Positions 38,083 to 48,804 of a DNA stretch of 64,000 bases are shown piece after piece (position 1 is the first letter of the stretch; each line of letters begins with the position of its first letter). The DNA lies in the NCBI GenBank assembly GCA_026018925.1, contig JAKSZU010000011.1, positions 42,770,141 through 42,834,140 on the forward strand. The letters run 5' to 3'. This DNA is from Tupaia tana. Lineage: Eukaryota > Chordata > Mammalia > Scandentia > Tupaiidae. A program made the translations under genes and the position numbers. The notes beneath the pieces are model-generated. The model was not told the DNA's origin, searched no databases, and worked only from the letters and a program-made list of their open reading frames with translations.

Positions 38083-38174
38083 CAATCTATAAACACATTG
38101 ATCAAATACTTAGATAGGTACACTATTTAGAGCCTTTTGTTCAAGAGGGAAGTAAAATAACAGAACACCTTTTG

Positions 38175-38352
38175 TAAAACACGCCATGCACATGTGCGTA
38201 CCTGCCCAAGAATAGAGAGTAGTTGTGACATGGCCAACCCCTCTGCCTGTGGGAGATGTTTCTCATTTTTTTCCCTCTTTCTTTCTTTCCATCTTTCTCG
38301 GCAAGTGTACATGCCCTATAGCAAAAAAACAAATAAACAAACAAACAAAAAA
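38175..38352 (+). mobile_element. tSINE-B/C, 5'-truncated
   Basis: It begins in the body (AAAACACGCCATGCACATG) and ends GCCCTATAGCAAAAAAAC with a (CAAA)n tail. Confidence 0.82.
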
Positions 38353-38402
38353 TCTTGTTCAGGGGCCAAGTGGCAATGTTCTGGCTGAGAAGTCTGTGTT
38401 GC

Positions 38403-38690
38403 TGGGACCAGCAGTGAGTGTAATGGCTATGTCGCTGGACTCCCATGTAGTCAGCCGCGGTTCAAGTCCTGGATCTGGTGGCTTAAACATGTCGGGCACG
38501 TGTGCGTGCGTGTCCAAGATTCCGAGAGGAGAATGGAGGAGAAGGGATTGCGGCGTGGCCATCCCCTCTGGGGCGTGATTTCTCGCTTTCTATCTTTCTG
38601 TCTCTCTCTGTCTTTCTGGCGAGTGCACATGCCCTATAACAAAAAACTCTCAAAAAAAAAAAAAAAAAAAAAGAAAAAAGAAAGAAAGAG
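38403..38690 (+). mobile_element. tSINE-B
   Basis: GGGACCAGCAGTGAGTGTAA head. TSD AGAAGTCTGTGTTG/AGAAGTCTGTGCTG flanks it. Confidence 0.92.
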
Positions 38691-38864
38691 ACAAAAGAAG
38701 TCTGTGCTGTTTGGTACCTTGATTCCATGCTTCCCAAATAATTCTAAAAAAGGGCACAGAGAAAAAGAGGGAACATGATGCACAGATTAGAGCAGGGCTT
38801 GAAGACCAGCAGGTATATGATGCTTACCCCAACAGTCAGGTCAGTGACATATCCGTAACTGGCA

Positions 38865-39060
38865 GTGTCTACCCCAGGCCAGAGACTGTGCTTTGTTCTA
38901 CTATCATTTCAGTTCATTCTCACAACAATAAACTGTAGGGTAAGGTGGGCGTTATTTTCTTCATTGCTCCAAAGAAAACACAGAGGCTCAGAGAAGCTCA
39001 TCCAAGTGTACTTCTCACTTAATGACAGAGTTCTATTTCTTCTATTGGGTCACTGAGCAA
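38865..39060 (-). repeat. MIR-like fragment, antisense
   Basis: CATTTCAGTTCATTCTCACAA, AACACAGAGGCTCAGAGAAG and related segments have MIR layout. Confidence 0.6.
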
Positions 39061-39098
39061 TTGGTCTATAGTGAGGAGCTTAAAGGCCAGTATCTATT

Positions 39099-39281
39099 TA
39101 AAAAAAATTACTTTATTTAACTTTATTTGTTATTATTATTATTACTATTATTAATTTTCCAGTTTGATCAGACAGAGAGAGAGAGGGAAACTAAGAAAGC
39201 AAGCCAACAGGTCTAGGACTTGAACTGCAGTTGACCACGTGGGAGTCTAGCACCATTAACCACCATGCCACCTGTCGGCCC
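39099..39281 (-). mobile_element. tSINE-A, antisense
   Basis: TSD AAGGCCAGTATCT/AAGGCCAGTGTCT; head ending ATGCCACCTGTCGGCCCC. Confidence 0.9.
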
Positions 39282-39315
39282 CAAGGCCAGTGTCTTTAAG
39301 CATATATATATGGTT

Positions 39316-39594
39316 TATTTTTTTGGGGGGGGAGAGGTTTTTTTTGTTTGTTTGTTTTTTTGCTATAGGGCACGTGCACTCGCCAGAAAGACAGAGACAG
39401 GGAGACAGAAAATGAGAAATCACCCCCCAGGGGGGATGGCCACGCCACAATCCTTTCTCCTCCATTCTCCTCTCAGGACTTGGGCACACACGCACATGCG
39501 CTCAGTGTGAGTTTAAGCTACCAGGTCCAGGACTCAAATCATGGTTGACTATATGGGAGTCCAGTGACATAGCCATTACGCCAACTGCTGGTCC
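39316..39594 (-). mobile_element. tSINE-B, antisense
   Basis: GAGGTTTTTTTTGTTTG tail, TTTTTTTGCTATAGGGCACG, head ending CGCCAACTGCTGGTCCC. Confidence 0.92.
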
Positions 39595-39879
39595 CAGCAG
39601 ATATTGTATAAGCACCAAAAACCAACAAAGCATACCACTACACACAATCATTTAAATCCAGACTAATCATTTTTATTTATTCTGAATACTACTATGGTTG
39701 CATAATAAAGCACACATTTATAAACAAAATACGTAGCCTTGTGTGACTGTGAATACTTCACGTAGTGAATACTAACTGACTGGGAACAAGACAAAGACCA
39801 AGAAAGGGGATTCCCAGGACTGGAAAGCTTAAGCCTGAGGGGTCGTTAAACAGGCAACTCATTAAGTGAGGAGTGGTTG

Positions 39880-41200
39880 TGTAGTTCATGAATGTTAGTG
39901 CTGGATTTGAACTTGTCTCCAGGGAAGGAGGCTAGAGCTCGTTTGTTAAGCCACAGCGGCTTTGCTATGGAATTTAATCAATTAACAGCCACTTCTCCAC
40001 TGCCAATTTGATATTAATCCCATTAATGAGGTTGGTTCCAGTACAACCTCATCAATGAGTTCTTGTTCCTTCCTTGTGCATGTTGTTACAAATGTGTACC
40101 AGGTGTGTCACCTGTCTCTCGTCCTTTAGGCTGAGGCATGCTAAAGCGCAGGACCACACCCCTACTGAGCGTCCTCCTTTCTGCCTATCCATCTGCCATG
40201 TCCCCAGAGGGGTCTACCATCATCTATTAGACCAGGGGCCAACTGAACAATTGATAGGTTGGTAATCAACTGACCAATGAAGAGCTGTACGGGGAGGAAA
40301 GACTTCAACCTCCTATGGTACTTACAACCAAAATGGGAATTTGAAATCATCTTCTCTTCAGTTCTGCCAGCTGCCACCTTCCCTAAGGCTTCAGAGGAAA
40401 CCGTGCCTTTGCTTATTGGACTGTAAAATGGAACTGAAGATTCTTGTTTGCATAATACATAAACACAGCATCTCAGGGTCTTTTGAGATAGATTCCCTGC
40501 CCGGTCCCTGGCTCCCGATGGCCAACAAACACTGTCATTAGTGTTTCGGATTAAGAAAATGAGTTGTGCATGCTTCCTACCATCACAAGGAGCAGTGAAT
40601 TGAATTGGTGCCATTGTAAGCTTGATTGTTGTCGCATAGATAAAAGGCTCATTAAGTCCCTTAGGAGGAGAGGATTTGATTTTGAAGAAAGAGGAGTGAG
40701 GAGAGCCTCTTGTTTGTCCTGGTTACAACAACAAAACATTAAATGGAGGAAATAATTAAAGAACACACTTTTTATTTATTTATTTATTTATTTTTTTCCA
40801 CCCAAACCGCGTCAAGAGGCTGGGCGAGTTTTTAATTAGTGCTGCATTTTCAATAAATCCGTATCTGTATGTGGTGCCGATGCTTTCCTGGATAAGGAAA
40901 AGATAATAATGAGAATCCTATTTTTCAGTCCCACACTAAAGGGATGCCTGGTATATTTAATCATGCTGTAGAAATCCTGGCAGCTTTCTCCGAACCCAGC
41001 CTCTGCTCTAATTACATTTCTAGATTTTAGTAAATTGAAAGGGAAAATGTAGGAACAAAATAATTAAAACCGAAGAGGAAGTGCATATTAAAAAGGAGAA
41101 GCTGTTTAAAATTCTTCCACATAGTGATTCCAAGGACATCTACAATCGTTTAATCAGCTCCACACCAAATCAAAGTCCATTGTGCCGAGGCTGGTAGGAT
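39880..41200. promoter_or_regulatory. Candidate conserved non-coding block, AT-rich and SINE-free
   Basis: About 1.3 kb with no SINE and many homeodomain-type cores: TTTAATCAATTAACAG, TTTGATATTAATCCCATTAA, TTTTTAATTAGTGCTG, ATTTAATCATG, CTAATTAC, TCGTTTAATCAG. It also has a GGTTGGTAATCAACTGACCAA stretch and no reading frame worth calling. Its enhancer nature is inference from composition only. Confidence 0.4.
40768..40797. repeat. (TTTA)n simple repeat
   Basis: TTTATTTATTTATTTATTTA within the SINE-free block. Confidence 0.85.
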
Positions 41201-41505
41201 CACATCTCAGGTGGGCGGTGTGGTCCCTCCAGGAGCATGGGAGCTTTATCGTACCAGGCTGCAGATGGCGAGAGGCCTTCTCATATCCTTCCCGATCACT
41301 GGGGATTCATGCCCAGCCTAGACAAGCCGCTGGCACAAACTCGCTCACCCTGAGGAGTCCCTCCCAGATTCTGGGCAGAGACTGGCTAAACTGTGATGAT
41401 TAGCCCCAGTTGGGTTGCTGAAGTTTAGGTTGCTAAAGTAGCTTGTCCATTCCTTCAGACTCTCCTTCCCTACCTCATGTTCTTTCCTCAAGAACTACCT
41501 GAAGT

Positions 41506-41778
41506 GGGACCAGCAGTTAGCGTAATGGCTATGTAGCTGGACTCCCACGTAGTCGACCGCGGTTCGAGTCCAGGACCCGGTGGCTTAAACTAACGCCGGG
41601 CGCGTGTGCGTGCGTGCCCAAGATCCCGAGAGGAGAATGGAGGAGAAGGGATTGTGGCGTGGCCATCCCCCCTGGGGGGTGATTTCCTGCTTTATATCTC
41701 TCTGTCTGTCTGGCGAGCGCACGCGCCCTATAGCAAAAACCTCTCCAAAAAAAAGAAAAAAAAAAAAAAAAAAAAAAA
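41506..41778 (+). mobile_element. tSINE-B, full length
   Basis: Perfect 16-bp TSD AAGAACTACCTGAAGT at 41490-41505 and 41779-41794. Confidence 0.96.
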
Positions 41779-42023
41779 AAGAACTACCTGAAGTCAGGAG
41801 AACAGGGAATTGAGCAGCTTGTGATGGTCACAGGTTACCTCTAGGGCATTGTGAATTTTCACAAGACCAAAAACCTTGCTGCATCAGCTTAAGGAATGCA
41901 TGTTTGTTGATGATGATAAGTGAAATCTACTTGGAAAGTTTCAAACATCTGTCTAATGGATGACAAAGCTCTTTTTGTTTTGAAGTGCAGGGCTTAGTAA
42001 CCACATCACTGTACTTTGTTGTT

Positions 42024-42141
42024 GTTGGGCATGTACACACAGGCACCTGGTATGATTTTCAAGTTACTGGGTCCAGGACTTGAAACATGGTCAGCTATGT
42101 GGGAATCCAGCGCCTTAATTACCACGCTACCTGCTGGTCCC
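42024..42141 (-). mobile_element. tSINE-C, antisense, head part only
   Basis: GGGCATGTACACACAGGCACC to CCACGCTACCTGCTGGTCCCC. Confidence 0.82.
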
Positions 42142-42274
42142 CTTTTTTTTTTTTTTGAGAGGTTTTTGCTATAGGGCGCGTTTTCAAGATGTCCCATTTC
42201 TCTTCTTCGTGAGTTTAAGCCGCCGGGTTTTCGACTACGTTCCAGCGACATCATTACGCTCTGCTGGTTCCCCC
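42142..42274 (-). mobile_element. tSINE-B, antisense, multiply deleted mini-copy
   Basis: T-run, GAGAGGTTTTTGCTATAGGG, then a jump to GTGAGTTTAAGCCGCCGGG, TCGACTACGT, TCCAGCGACAT, CATTACGCT and CTGCTGGTTCCC. The segments between are missing; about 26 unrelated bases replace the main body. Confidence 0.85.
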
Positions 42275-42342
42275 ATTTACTTTTATGTCCCTTTCTTTCT
42301 TCTTTTTCTCTCTCTCTCTTTTTCTTTATCTCTTTTTTCGTC

Positions 42343-42605
42343 GTTTTGGAGACATTTTTGCTATAGGGTGCATGCACTCACTAGAAAGACAAGACAGAGA
42401 GAGACAAAAAGTGAGAAATCACCCCCCAGGAGGAACGGCCATGCCACAATCCCTTCTCCTCCATTCTCCTCCATTCTCCTCTTGGGATGTTGGGCACACA
42501 CGCACATGTGCCTGGCATGAGTTTAAGTCATTGGGTCCAGGACTAGAACTGTGGTCAATTACATGGGAGTCCAGCAACATAGCCATTACACCAACTGCTG
42601 ATCCC
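42343..42605 (-). mobile_element. tSINE-B, antisense
   Basis: GGAGACATTTTTGCTATAGGG, a duplicated TCTCCTCCAT motif, head ending ACCAACTGCTGATCCC. Confidence 0.9.
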
Positions 42606-42616
42606 TCTTGCTTTCT

Positions 42617-42681
42617 TTTTTTAAAAATAAATTTTTTAGTTAATTTTATTCATCATCAATATTGTGTTTTTTTTTTTGTTT

Positions 42682-42723
<42 letters not shown>

Positions 42724-42841
42724 TTTGACCAGAGAAAGACAGAGAGGGCAAGTGAGAAAGCAAGTTGCCAGGTCCGGTACTTGAACCAAAGTCGACCATG
42801 TGGGAGTCCAGTGCCCTAACCACCATGCCACCTGCTGGTCC
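42617..42841 (-). mobile_element. tSINE-A, antisense, with expanded T-tract
   Basis: A T-run of about 50 bases (42666-42720) is followed by ACATTTGACCAGAGAAAGAC; head ends GCCACCTGCTGGTCC. Confidence 0.9.
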
Positions 42842-42859
42842 GATGTCCAGAAAACTTTT

Positions 42860-43150
42860 CTTTTAAAAAATTTGTCATGTGTGCTTTGTGCTTGCTGAAA
42901 AGAGAGAGAAGAGAGAGAGAGAGAGAGAGAAAGTAAGAAAGCATCCTCCATGGGAATGGTTACTATAATCCCCTCTCCTCCATTTCTCTTCCTCTTGAAT
43001 GGCTACACTGTAATTCCTTTTCCATTTTCCTTCCTCTCGGATTTTGGGCACCCTCACACACACACCTGGTATGGTTTTCCAGGCACAGAGTCTGGAATCC
43101 TAACTGCACCGTCAACCATGTGAGATCCAAGTGCCTTACTCACTATGTCC
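42860..43150 (-). mobile_element. tSINE-C, antisense, with internal duplication
   Basis: The GGAATGGTTACTATAATCCCC to TCTTCCTC segment is repeated as GAATGGCTACACTGTAATTCC to TCCTTCCTC. Confidence 0.78.
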
Positions 43151-43620
43151 ATTTCTTCATAATTTTGACTGAACTACAGGTTGTATCAGCTCTAGGAGTC
43201 TGGAGTCTTTCACCCAAGGTTTCCTAGGAAGTTTTAAGCAGCTTCTATATTTGAAGAGTGCCTGGTACTGTCAGGATTTTGTTTTTGCCCCCCCCCCCCC
43301 CCAAGCCCCTAGTGGCTTTGCCCATGGGCTCCAGGCCTTCCTTGTTGAACAGACTCACCAGCCAGCTGGCGCCACAATACATGTGGTGGAAGATCATGAG
43401 GGCCGTCTCCTGGAGACAGTCCCACAGGCCTGGGAGGCAGCAAGGCTCTCAGAAGCTGTTCCTAAGGCAGGGACCACATCTTGTCACCCATGACCCACAC
43501 GTTCATCGGGTTGCTCCCTTGTGTACAATGCTATGTGCATTTTGTGTGTGTCTATATACTTACTATCTCAGTGTGGGATAGAAACTATGCCTGCTCTAGA
43601 TTATTTGGCTTGATTCAATA
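43150..43620. other. Intergenic DNA, no gene seen
   Basis: Includes a C-homopolymer at about 43289-43302. No recognisable coding exon. Confidence 0.5.
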
Positions 43621-43629
43621 AGGATAATT

Positions 43630-43880
43630 TTTTTTAAGAGGTTTTTGCTCGCCAGACAGACAGAGAGAGACATAGAGACAGAAAGCGAGAAATCACCCCC
43701 CAGGGGGGATGGCCACACTGCAATCCCTTCTCCTCCATTCTCCTCTCGGGATCTTGGGTACGCACACACACGCGGCTGGCGTGAGTTTTAAGCCACCGGG
43801 TCCGGGACGCGAACCGCGATGGACTACATGGGAGTCCAGCGACATAGCCGACATAGCCATTACGCTAACTGCTGGTTCCC
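43630..43880 (-). mobile_element. tSINE-B, antisense, second subfamily
   Basis: GAGGTTTTTGC jumps directly to CTCGCCAGACAG (TATAGGGCGCGTGCG deleted). A short duplication gives GACATAGCCGACATAGCC near the head. Confidence 0.93.
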
Positions 43881-44504
43881 AGGATATATTTTTTTTAAGT
43901 TTGAGCTAAAGAATTGCAGCCATAACAAATATCTCAGCACTGACACTGTTACTGTAACACCAAGATAAGGATATGGCCTTTCTGCTGTTGTTTTAAATCC
44001 CAGGGCTAAGATGTTTTTAAGTCAACTCAGAAATCACTTATGGCCTATGGGAGTTAAGCTGTGCAGCACAGTGGGACCCAGCTGTCCAGGACTAATTGTT
44101 ACTGAGCCTGCTTCTTTTCAGTGATCCCATACATACCCTGCCTTCCTCCAAAAGACTTTTTTGTCTTTGTCCAAATATTCAAATTTAAAAGTTACTGAAA
44201 AGTCTCTAGCATTTTCATATGATACAAAAGATATTTTACCGACAGTGTCGGTTTTTTAAAAATGAGCGAATGCATGTAAAAGCCCTTAGCAATCCATGAG
44301 CTATTTGCGAATTTAAGTTGCTGCTGTGAAATGCCTTTATTGTTACACTACCCACCCACCCCTGACTCTGCGCGCCTCTATTTGGTCCTCGCACCTTGAG
44401 GCGGTCACCCAGCGTCCTGCATGCTAACCCCTCCCAGTTCCCGCCTCTTTCTAGCCAGGCGCTTCCTTCTGCTTAAACCCTAGGGCGCAGGTGAGCCCCA
44501 GGAC

Positions 44505-44512
44505 GCATGCGC
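44505..44512. promoter_or_regulatory. NRF1-like site 1
   Basis: GCATGCGC within GACGCATGCGCAC, a partial match to the NRF1 palindrome. Confidence 0.45.
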
Positions 44513-44656
44513 ACAACGGCAGGTAGGCGGAGTCTTGAGGAAGGAGGAGGGGAGGCAGGAGAACCCGGGGAGGGGCGGGGAGGAGGCCGCGCGGGGTGGG
44601 GCCCGCCGGGTACGCGCTCGCTGCGTCGACGTGCTGACGCCATGACGCTCTGGCCG

Positions 44657-44716
44657 GTGTGTGTCGGTGTGTGTGTGTGTGTGTGAGTGTGCGCGCTCCG
44701 AGTGTGTGTGTATTTG
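44657..44716. repeat. (TG)n in the probable SPOP 5' exon
   Basis: GTGTGTGTCGG, a longer TG run, then GAGTGTGCGCGCTCCGAG and another TG run. Confidence 0.85.
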
Positions 44717-44742
44717 TGTATCGGCGGTCCCGCAGGTCCCGG

Positions 44743-44760
44743 ATGTTGCGGACAGTATGA
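44743..44760 (+). other. Five-codon uORF overlapping a second uATG
   Basis: ATG TTG CGG ACA GTA TGA; the stop overlaps the ATG at 44757, whose frame (MRRAQGDRDQQLSPPLSG) runs to the splice donor. Confidence 0.5.
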
Positions 44761-45103
44761 GGCGAGCGCAGGGGGACAGGGACCAGCAGCTGTCGCCGCC
44801 GCTCTCAGGTGAGTGGGGGGAGGAGAGTCGTCGAGGGAGGGGGTTGTCCTGTCGGAGTGGGGGGGCACCTCCCTTAAGAGGTGACTGACCCCCACTCCCC
44901 CCCACCCCCGCAACCACATATACTCTTCTCTGCCTCATTTCCTACACCCGGATTACGTGGCCTGCTAATGCCAGAGCCTAATCAGCCGTCCCTTCTTCCT
45001 ATCCCAAGCATTCAGGAGTCACAAACGCGCCCCTGCCTTCAGCTCCCCCCCATCATTTCCCAGCCCCATCCCCCTTGCCAAATAGTGAGCTGTCGCCTGC
45101 GGC

Positions 45104-45113
45104 GAGATGGCCG
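45104..45113 (+). promoter_or_regulatory. YY1-like site
   Basis: CGAGATGGCCG resembles the AAGATGGCGGC YY1 motif; it is directly followed by an NRF1 site. Confidence 0.35.
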
Positions 45114-45115
45114 AC

Positions 45116-45127
45116 TGCGCATGCGCG
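45116..45127. promoter_or_regulatory. NRF1 site 2 (full match)
   Basis: TGCGCATGCGCG matches YGCGCAYGCGCR at every position. Confidence 0.65.
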
Positions 45128-45167
45128 AGTGTGAACGAGCTCGGGGTGCTTGTTCGCTGCCCTCGGG

Positions 45168-45177
45168 GCGCATGCGC
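45168..45177. promoter_or_regulatory. NRF1 site 3
   Basis: GCGCATGCGC core, 41 bp from the centre of site 2 to about the same point. Confidence 0.55.
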
Positions 45178-45259
45178 ATCGTTGTGTTGCGGGGACCTGC
45201 GGGATAAAGAGCCCCTTGACCACGCGCCCGCCTTCTCTCCAGGCAAATAGTCTAGACTT

Positions 45260-46260
45260 GTTTTCCTGATAGTGAGCCTATCGCCTCGTCCAAAACCAGG
45301 GATGATTTAAATTAGGTGAAGGACTTATGGACAAAGCAGTACTCCATCTGGTGTTACCCTTCGAATCTCAGGCTCCAAACGCCTCCCCGAGCCAATGGGT
45401 CCCACGCTGACCCTTCTTTTGAAACTGTCACTGCAACTTCTGGTTCTAGAGTTACTTTTTCTTTCCTGTATTCGCGTTCTCGTGCTGTACCTTAAGAACA
45501 AACTTCCCCTAAAATTTGGAGTAAGTGTCCCAACCCATTCATTTATTCTCTCAGGGGCTTTTGGTGGAACTAAAGGGCCATAAAAAAGAAACTAAGGAGG
45601 CGTTCCTTTCCGTGAAAATGTTAAATATACAGAGCTGCCTAAGGTGGGGATTAAAGAGCACACACAATTTGAGGCTTACGGCTTGTAACTGTAAATTGAG
45701 ACGTCAGGGTTCTCATCTACCAGCTCTTCTACCTTGTGTGACCTATTTGCCTCTCTCTCGTTTTTTTAACGTTAAGTAAATCTTCCTTAGTGCTTTTCTT
45801 TTAACTGTACATTATCTATGGCTCTGTGACCATTATATGAAAACAAAGGCAGTCTGAAACTTGGTGGACAGGAACTTATCCAGTGGTGGTTTTATTTTAA
45901 TAATGAGAGTGAGGTCTCTTTGATATTGGCAGATGACAAATTTAAACTAAGAAACTTTGAAGGACAGTAATATTTCAGTCATCTAGGACCTGGGTTTTCA
46001 GTTGACAGATTTAGGTGGTCCTTTAATTTGTTCCTGGTGCCAGTGCTTTGGAGACTTTGCAGCATCTTACCTCTGCCATCAGTACACAACAAGGAGGAAA
46101 GGGTAAACTCACTAGCAGAAAGGTTGCTGAACAGCACAAATGCATAGCTGAATTGTTGGGGCATTTCCTGTGTTTTTCAGTTATCCTTACCTGACCCTAT
46201 CTCCTAGCTAGACAACTAGGAATGGGATATATCAGTAAGCCTTAATTTCTTTTGGCTGTT
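45260..46260. other. Probable SPOP intron 1, unique sequence
   Basis: A 1-kb SINE-free stretch just after the CpG island. No coding exon is recognised. Confidence 0.5.
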
Positions 46261-46261
46261 A

Positions 46262-46409
46262 TTTTTCTTTAAATAATTATTTTATTTAACTTTATTTTAA
46301 TTTGATCAGAGAGGGACAGAGAGCGAAAGTGAGAAACAAGCTGCCAGGTCCGGGATTCAAACCATGTGGGAGTCCAGCGCCTCCAACCACCATACCACCT
46401 GTCGCCCCC
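46262..46409 (-). mobile_element. tSINE-A, antisense, partly deleted
   Basis: TSD TTGGCTGTTATT/TTGGCTGCTATT; CCGGGATTCAAACC followed directly by ATGTGGGAGTCC. Confidence 0.88.
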
Positions 46410-47040
46410 TTGGCTGCTATTCTTAAATGCAGGTTCTTATGTTCTTGAGCCGTAAAGTAAATGATATCTATCTATTTATCTATTTCTTTTTTCACTTCTC
46501 ATTTAACCCTGGCCTTTACATGGGACAGTTGTCTTTTGTGCAGTTTTCCGTTGCCATGGTTATAGAGAGCCAAGAGATGGTATAGAGGAAGCACAGGAAT
46601 TTGGGGAGCATATATCATCCTGTAACCTGGGAAAGAGCTGGAAACTCGTTTTTTTTCCCTCATGTGATGACTGTGAAGTAAAAGTTGTGACAATTCCTCC
46701 CTTAGAATAGGGGCAGTTGGTGACCGCTTGGTACTTTGATGACTTTTCATTTTAGAGCTCTTCATAGTGCCTAGTTTGGTATTTGGATGTATTTAATGTT
46801 AGCTGTGTCCAGGCTTGGGCTAGGTTCCGGTAAAATCTAGAAGTGCAGCTATGGTTGTAGTAAATGTCCATCTTTCTCCTCAGGCTTCTGTCTCTAGGAT
46901 GCTTTGTTCTGATCTGGAAACGTTTCATCTACTTGAATTTACTGCAGCCTCATTTAAAATTTTGATGGTACAATGGCATGAAATGGCTGTAGGATTAGCA
47001 TGAGTATCTTAGTTTGTGTTGGTGCCTTGGTTAAAAAAGT
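46410..47040. other. Probable SPOP intron 1, no feature seen
   Basis: Includes a short (ATCT)n run at about 46466-46485; otherwise unassigned. Confidence 0.5.
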
Positions 47041-47198
47041 CATTTTAAAATGGGTAACACATGTACATACATATGAAATAAAATTCAAAAGGTACGCAGG
47101 GAGCGGAAGTCTTTTACTGTCATTCTTTCATTTATCTACTTACTCTCCAGAGAGGCAATGGTCTTATTTATCTTCTTAGAGATAGCATATGCTCTCTT

Positions 47199-47379
47199 TT
47201 TTTAAGATGTATTTTATTAATTTTATTTATTTACTCATTTATTTTAATTTCACCAGAGAGGAACAGAGTAAGAGAGAGAGTGGGAAAGTAAGAAAGCAAG
47301 CCACCAGGTCCAGGACTCGAATCACAGTCAGCCATGTGGGAGTCCAATGCCCTTAACCACCATGCCACCTGTCGGCCTC
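47199..47379 (-). mobile_element. tSINE-A, antisense, in L1
   Basis: TSD AGATAGCATATGCTCTT/AGATAATATATGCTCTT; head ending TGCCACCTGTCGGCCTC. Confidence 0.92.
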
Positions 47380-47595
47380 AGATAATATATGCTCTTATAA
47401 GCATATATATACCTGTAGATATTACTTGGTAGTTTTAATAAGTTGTTTTACACAAATAATAGTATATCTGTTATTCTGCATGTAGCCTTTTCGCTTATTG
47501 CAGTGATCATTCTATACAGCATATAAAGTATCTCTTCTTTTTAAAAGATGGCAGGTATTCCATTGTATAGTTCTACTATAATTCAGCCAACTCTT

Positions 47596-47849
47596 TTTTT
47601 TTTTTTTGGAGAGGTTTTTGCTATAGAGTGTGTGCGCTTGCCAGAAAGACAGAGACAGACAGAAAGTGAGAAATCACCCCCTGGGGGGGATGCCGATGCC
47701 ACAGTCTCTTCTCCATTCTCTTCTTGGGATCTTGGGCACGCTTGCGCACACGCCCAGTGTGAGTTTAAGCCACCGGGTTGGGGACTCAGACCGCGGTCGA
47801 CTACATGGGAATCCAGTGACATAGCCATTACGCCAACTGCTGGTCCCAT
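47596..47849 (-). mobile_element. tSINE-B, antisense, in L1
   Basis: 12-bp TSD CAGCCAACTCTT at 47584-47595 and 47850-47861. Head ends ACGCCAACTGCTGGTCCC. Confidence 0.94.
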
Positions 47850-48119
47850 CAGCCAACTCTTATTATTGGTTATATAGGATGCTTCCAGTGCTACAATTAA
47901 TTCCTTGTATGTTTTTAGTATGTCCATGGACATCTCTTGGATTACATTTCTAGCCAAAGTGCTAGATGGAGGGATGTGTGCATTCTAAATGTGTTAGATA
48001 TTGCTAAATTGCTCACCACAGAGGTTGTATGAATTTATATTCCTTCCAGCAGTATGAGTCTGCCTGTTTCCTCACCAATGGCTGTGTTACCTCATTTTAA
48101 AATCTTTTGTTTAGTCTTT

Positions 48120-48800
48120 AGCTAAGATTTTAAAGTTTGTTACATAGCCTGTCCAGCCTTATTATGCCAAGGAGTTGTGGGTGAACACTGTTTTCACAGT
48201 TTTGCATATTGGGGATGGAGTGGAGCATATTGTTCAACTGAAGAAGAATGTCATGAGAATAAAGTCAGGTACCTGGAGGGCACAAATCCACGAAAGGGCT
48301 AGGAAGACATGTAAAACTTATATTCCAGTTTCCTCTTTTGCTTCTTAGATGCTGGCTTCTCAATGCAAATATTTTATAGGCCCATAAATGATGTTTTATC
48401 TTCTTTTGATAGCATTGACTTGGAATCGTTTGTAAAAGTGAACAGCTCTCTACTGAGGATTGAAAAACTAACCTAGTTAGTTAAGGTGCTTTACTGAGCA
48501 TTGGCTGTCTTGGCAGAAAATATTGGTACTTGGACTGTTTAAAAGTCTTAAGTCTTCTGGCTCAAGAATACTTGACTGTGAGCTGTGACGAAATAGAAAA
48601 ATTGAAATCTGTCTGCGCTTAAAAGGAGCTGACAGTCTTGTTGAAAAACAAATTTCAATATATGAAGTAATAAGAGAACTAGTTAGGGGAAACAATGTGA
48701 ATTGTGAGCCATTGTTCCACGCTAAGAGAAACTTGTAAAAGATGAAGGTTTAGGAGAGAGTTCTTTTGGGAGGCCTTCCTGGAGGTGCATTTGAGTGTCT
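48120..48800. other. Probable SPOP intron 1, no feature seen
   Basis: SINE-free and unassigned; no coding exon recognised. Confidence 0.5.
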
Positions 48801-48804
48801 TTTT

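Larger units (their letters stand above)
44640..44808 (+). other. SPOP: Probable non-coding first exon of SPOP
   Basis: GT-rich leader, then CGGCGGTCCCGCAGGTCCCGG, ending CTCTCAG at 44808 before the donor GTGAGT (44809). The transcription start is not visible. The two ATGs in it do not begin SPOP, whose first coding exon lies beyond the window. SPOP encodes the substrate adaptor of a CUL3 ubiquitin ligase. Confidence 0.6.
44370..45260. promoter_or_regulatory. SPOP: CpG island; probable SPOP promoter
   Basis: Dense CG content, no SINEs and several NRF1-type GCATGCGC sites. No TATA box. Gene order (SPOP follows SLC35B1 in human on the same strand) makes this the likely SPOP promoter. No SPOP coding sequence is in the window to prove it. 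Confidence 0.72.
47041..48120 (-). repeat. Ancient L1 3'-region, antisense, split by two SINEs
   Basis: Segments 47041-47198, 47380-47583 and 47848-48120 resemble an antisense old-L1 3' region: ACATACATATGAAATAAAATT, TTACACAAATAATAGTATAT, GCATGTAGCCTTTTCGCTTAT and GCCAAAGTGCTAGATGGAGGG. Confidence 0.6.

Noticed and set aside
44473-44938. Two reading frames of about 150 codons on the minus strand in the CpG island
   Set aside because: GC-rich sequence lacks stop codons by chance. The peptides are Pro/Thr/His low-complexity with no match; a divergent gene is possible but not supported.
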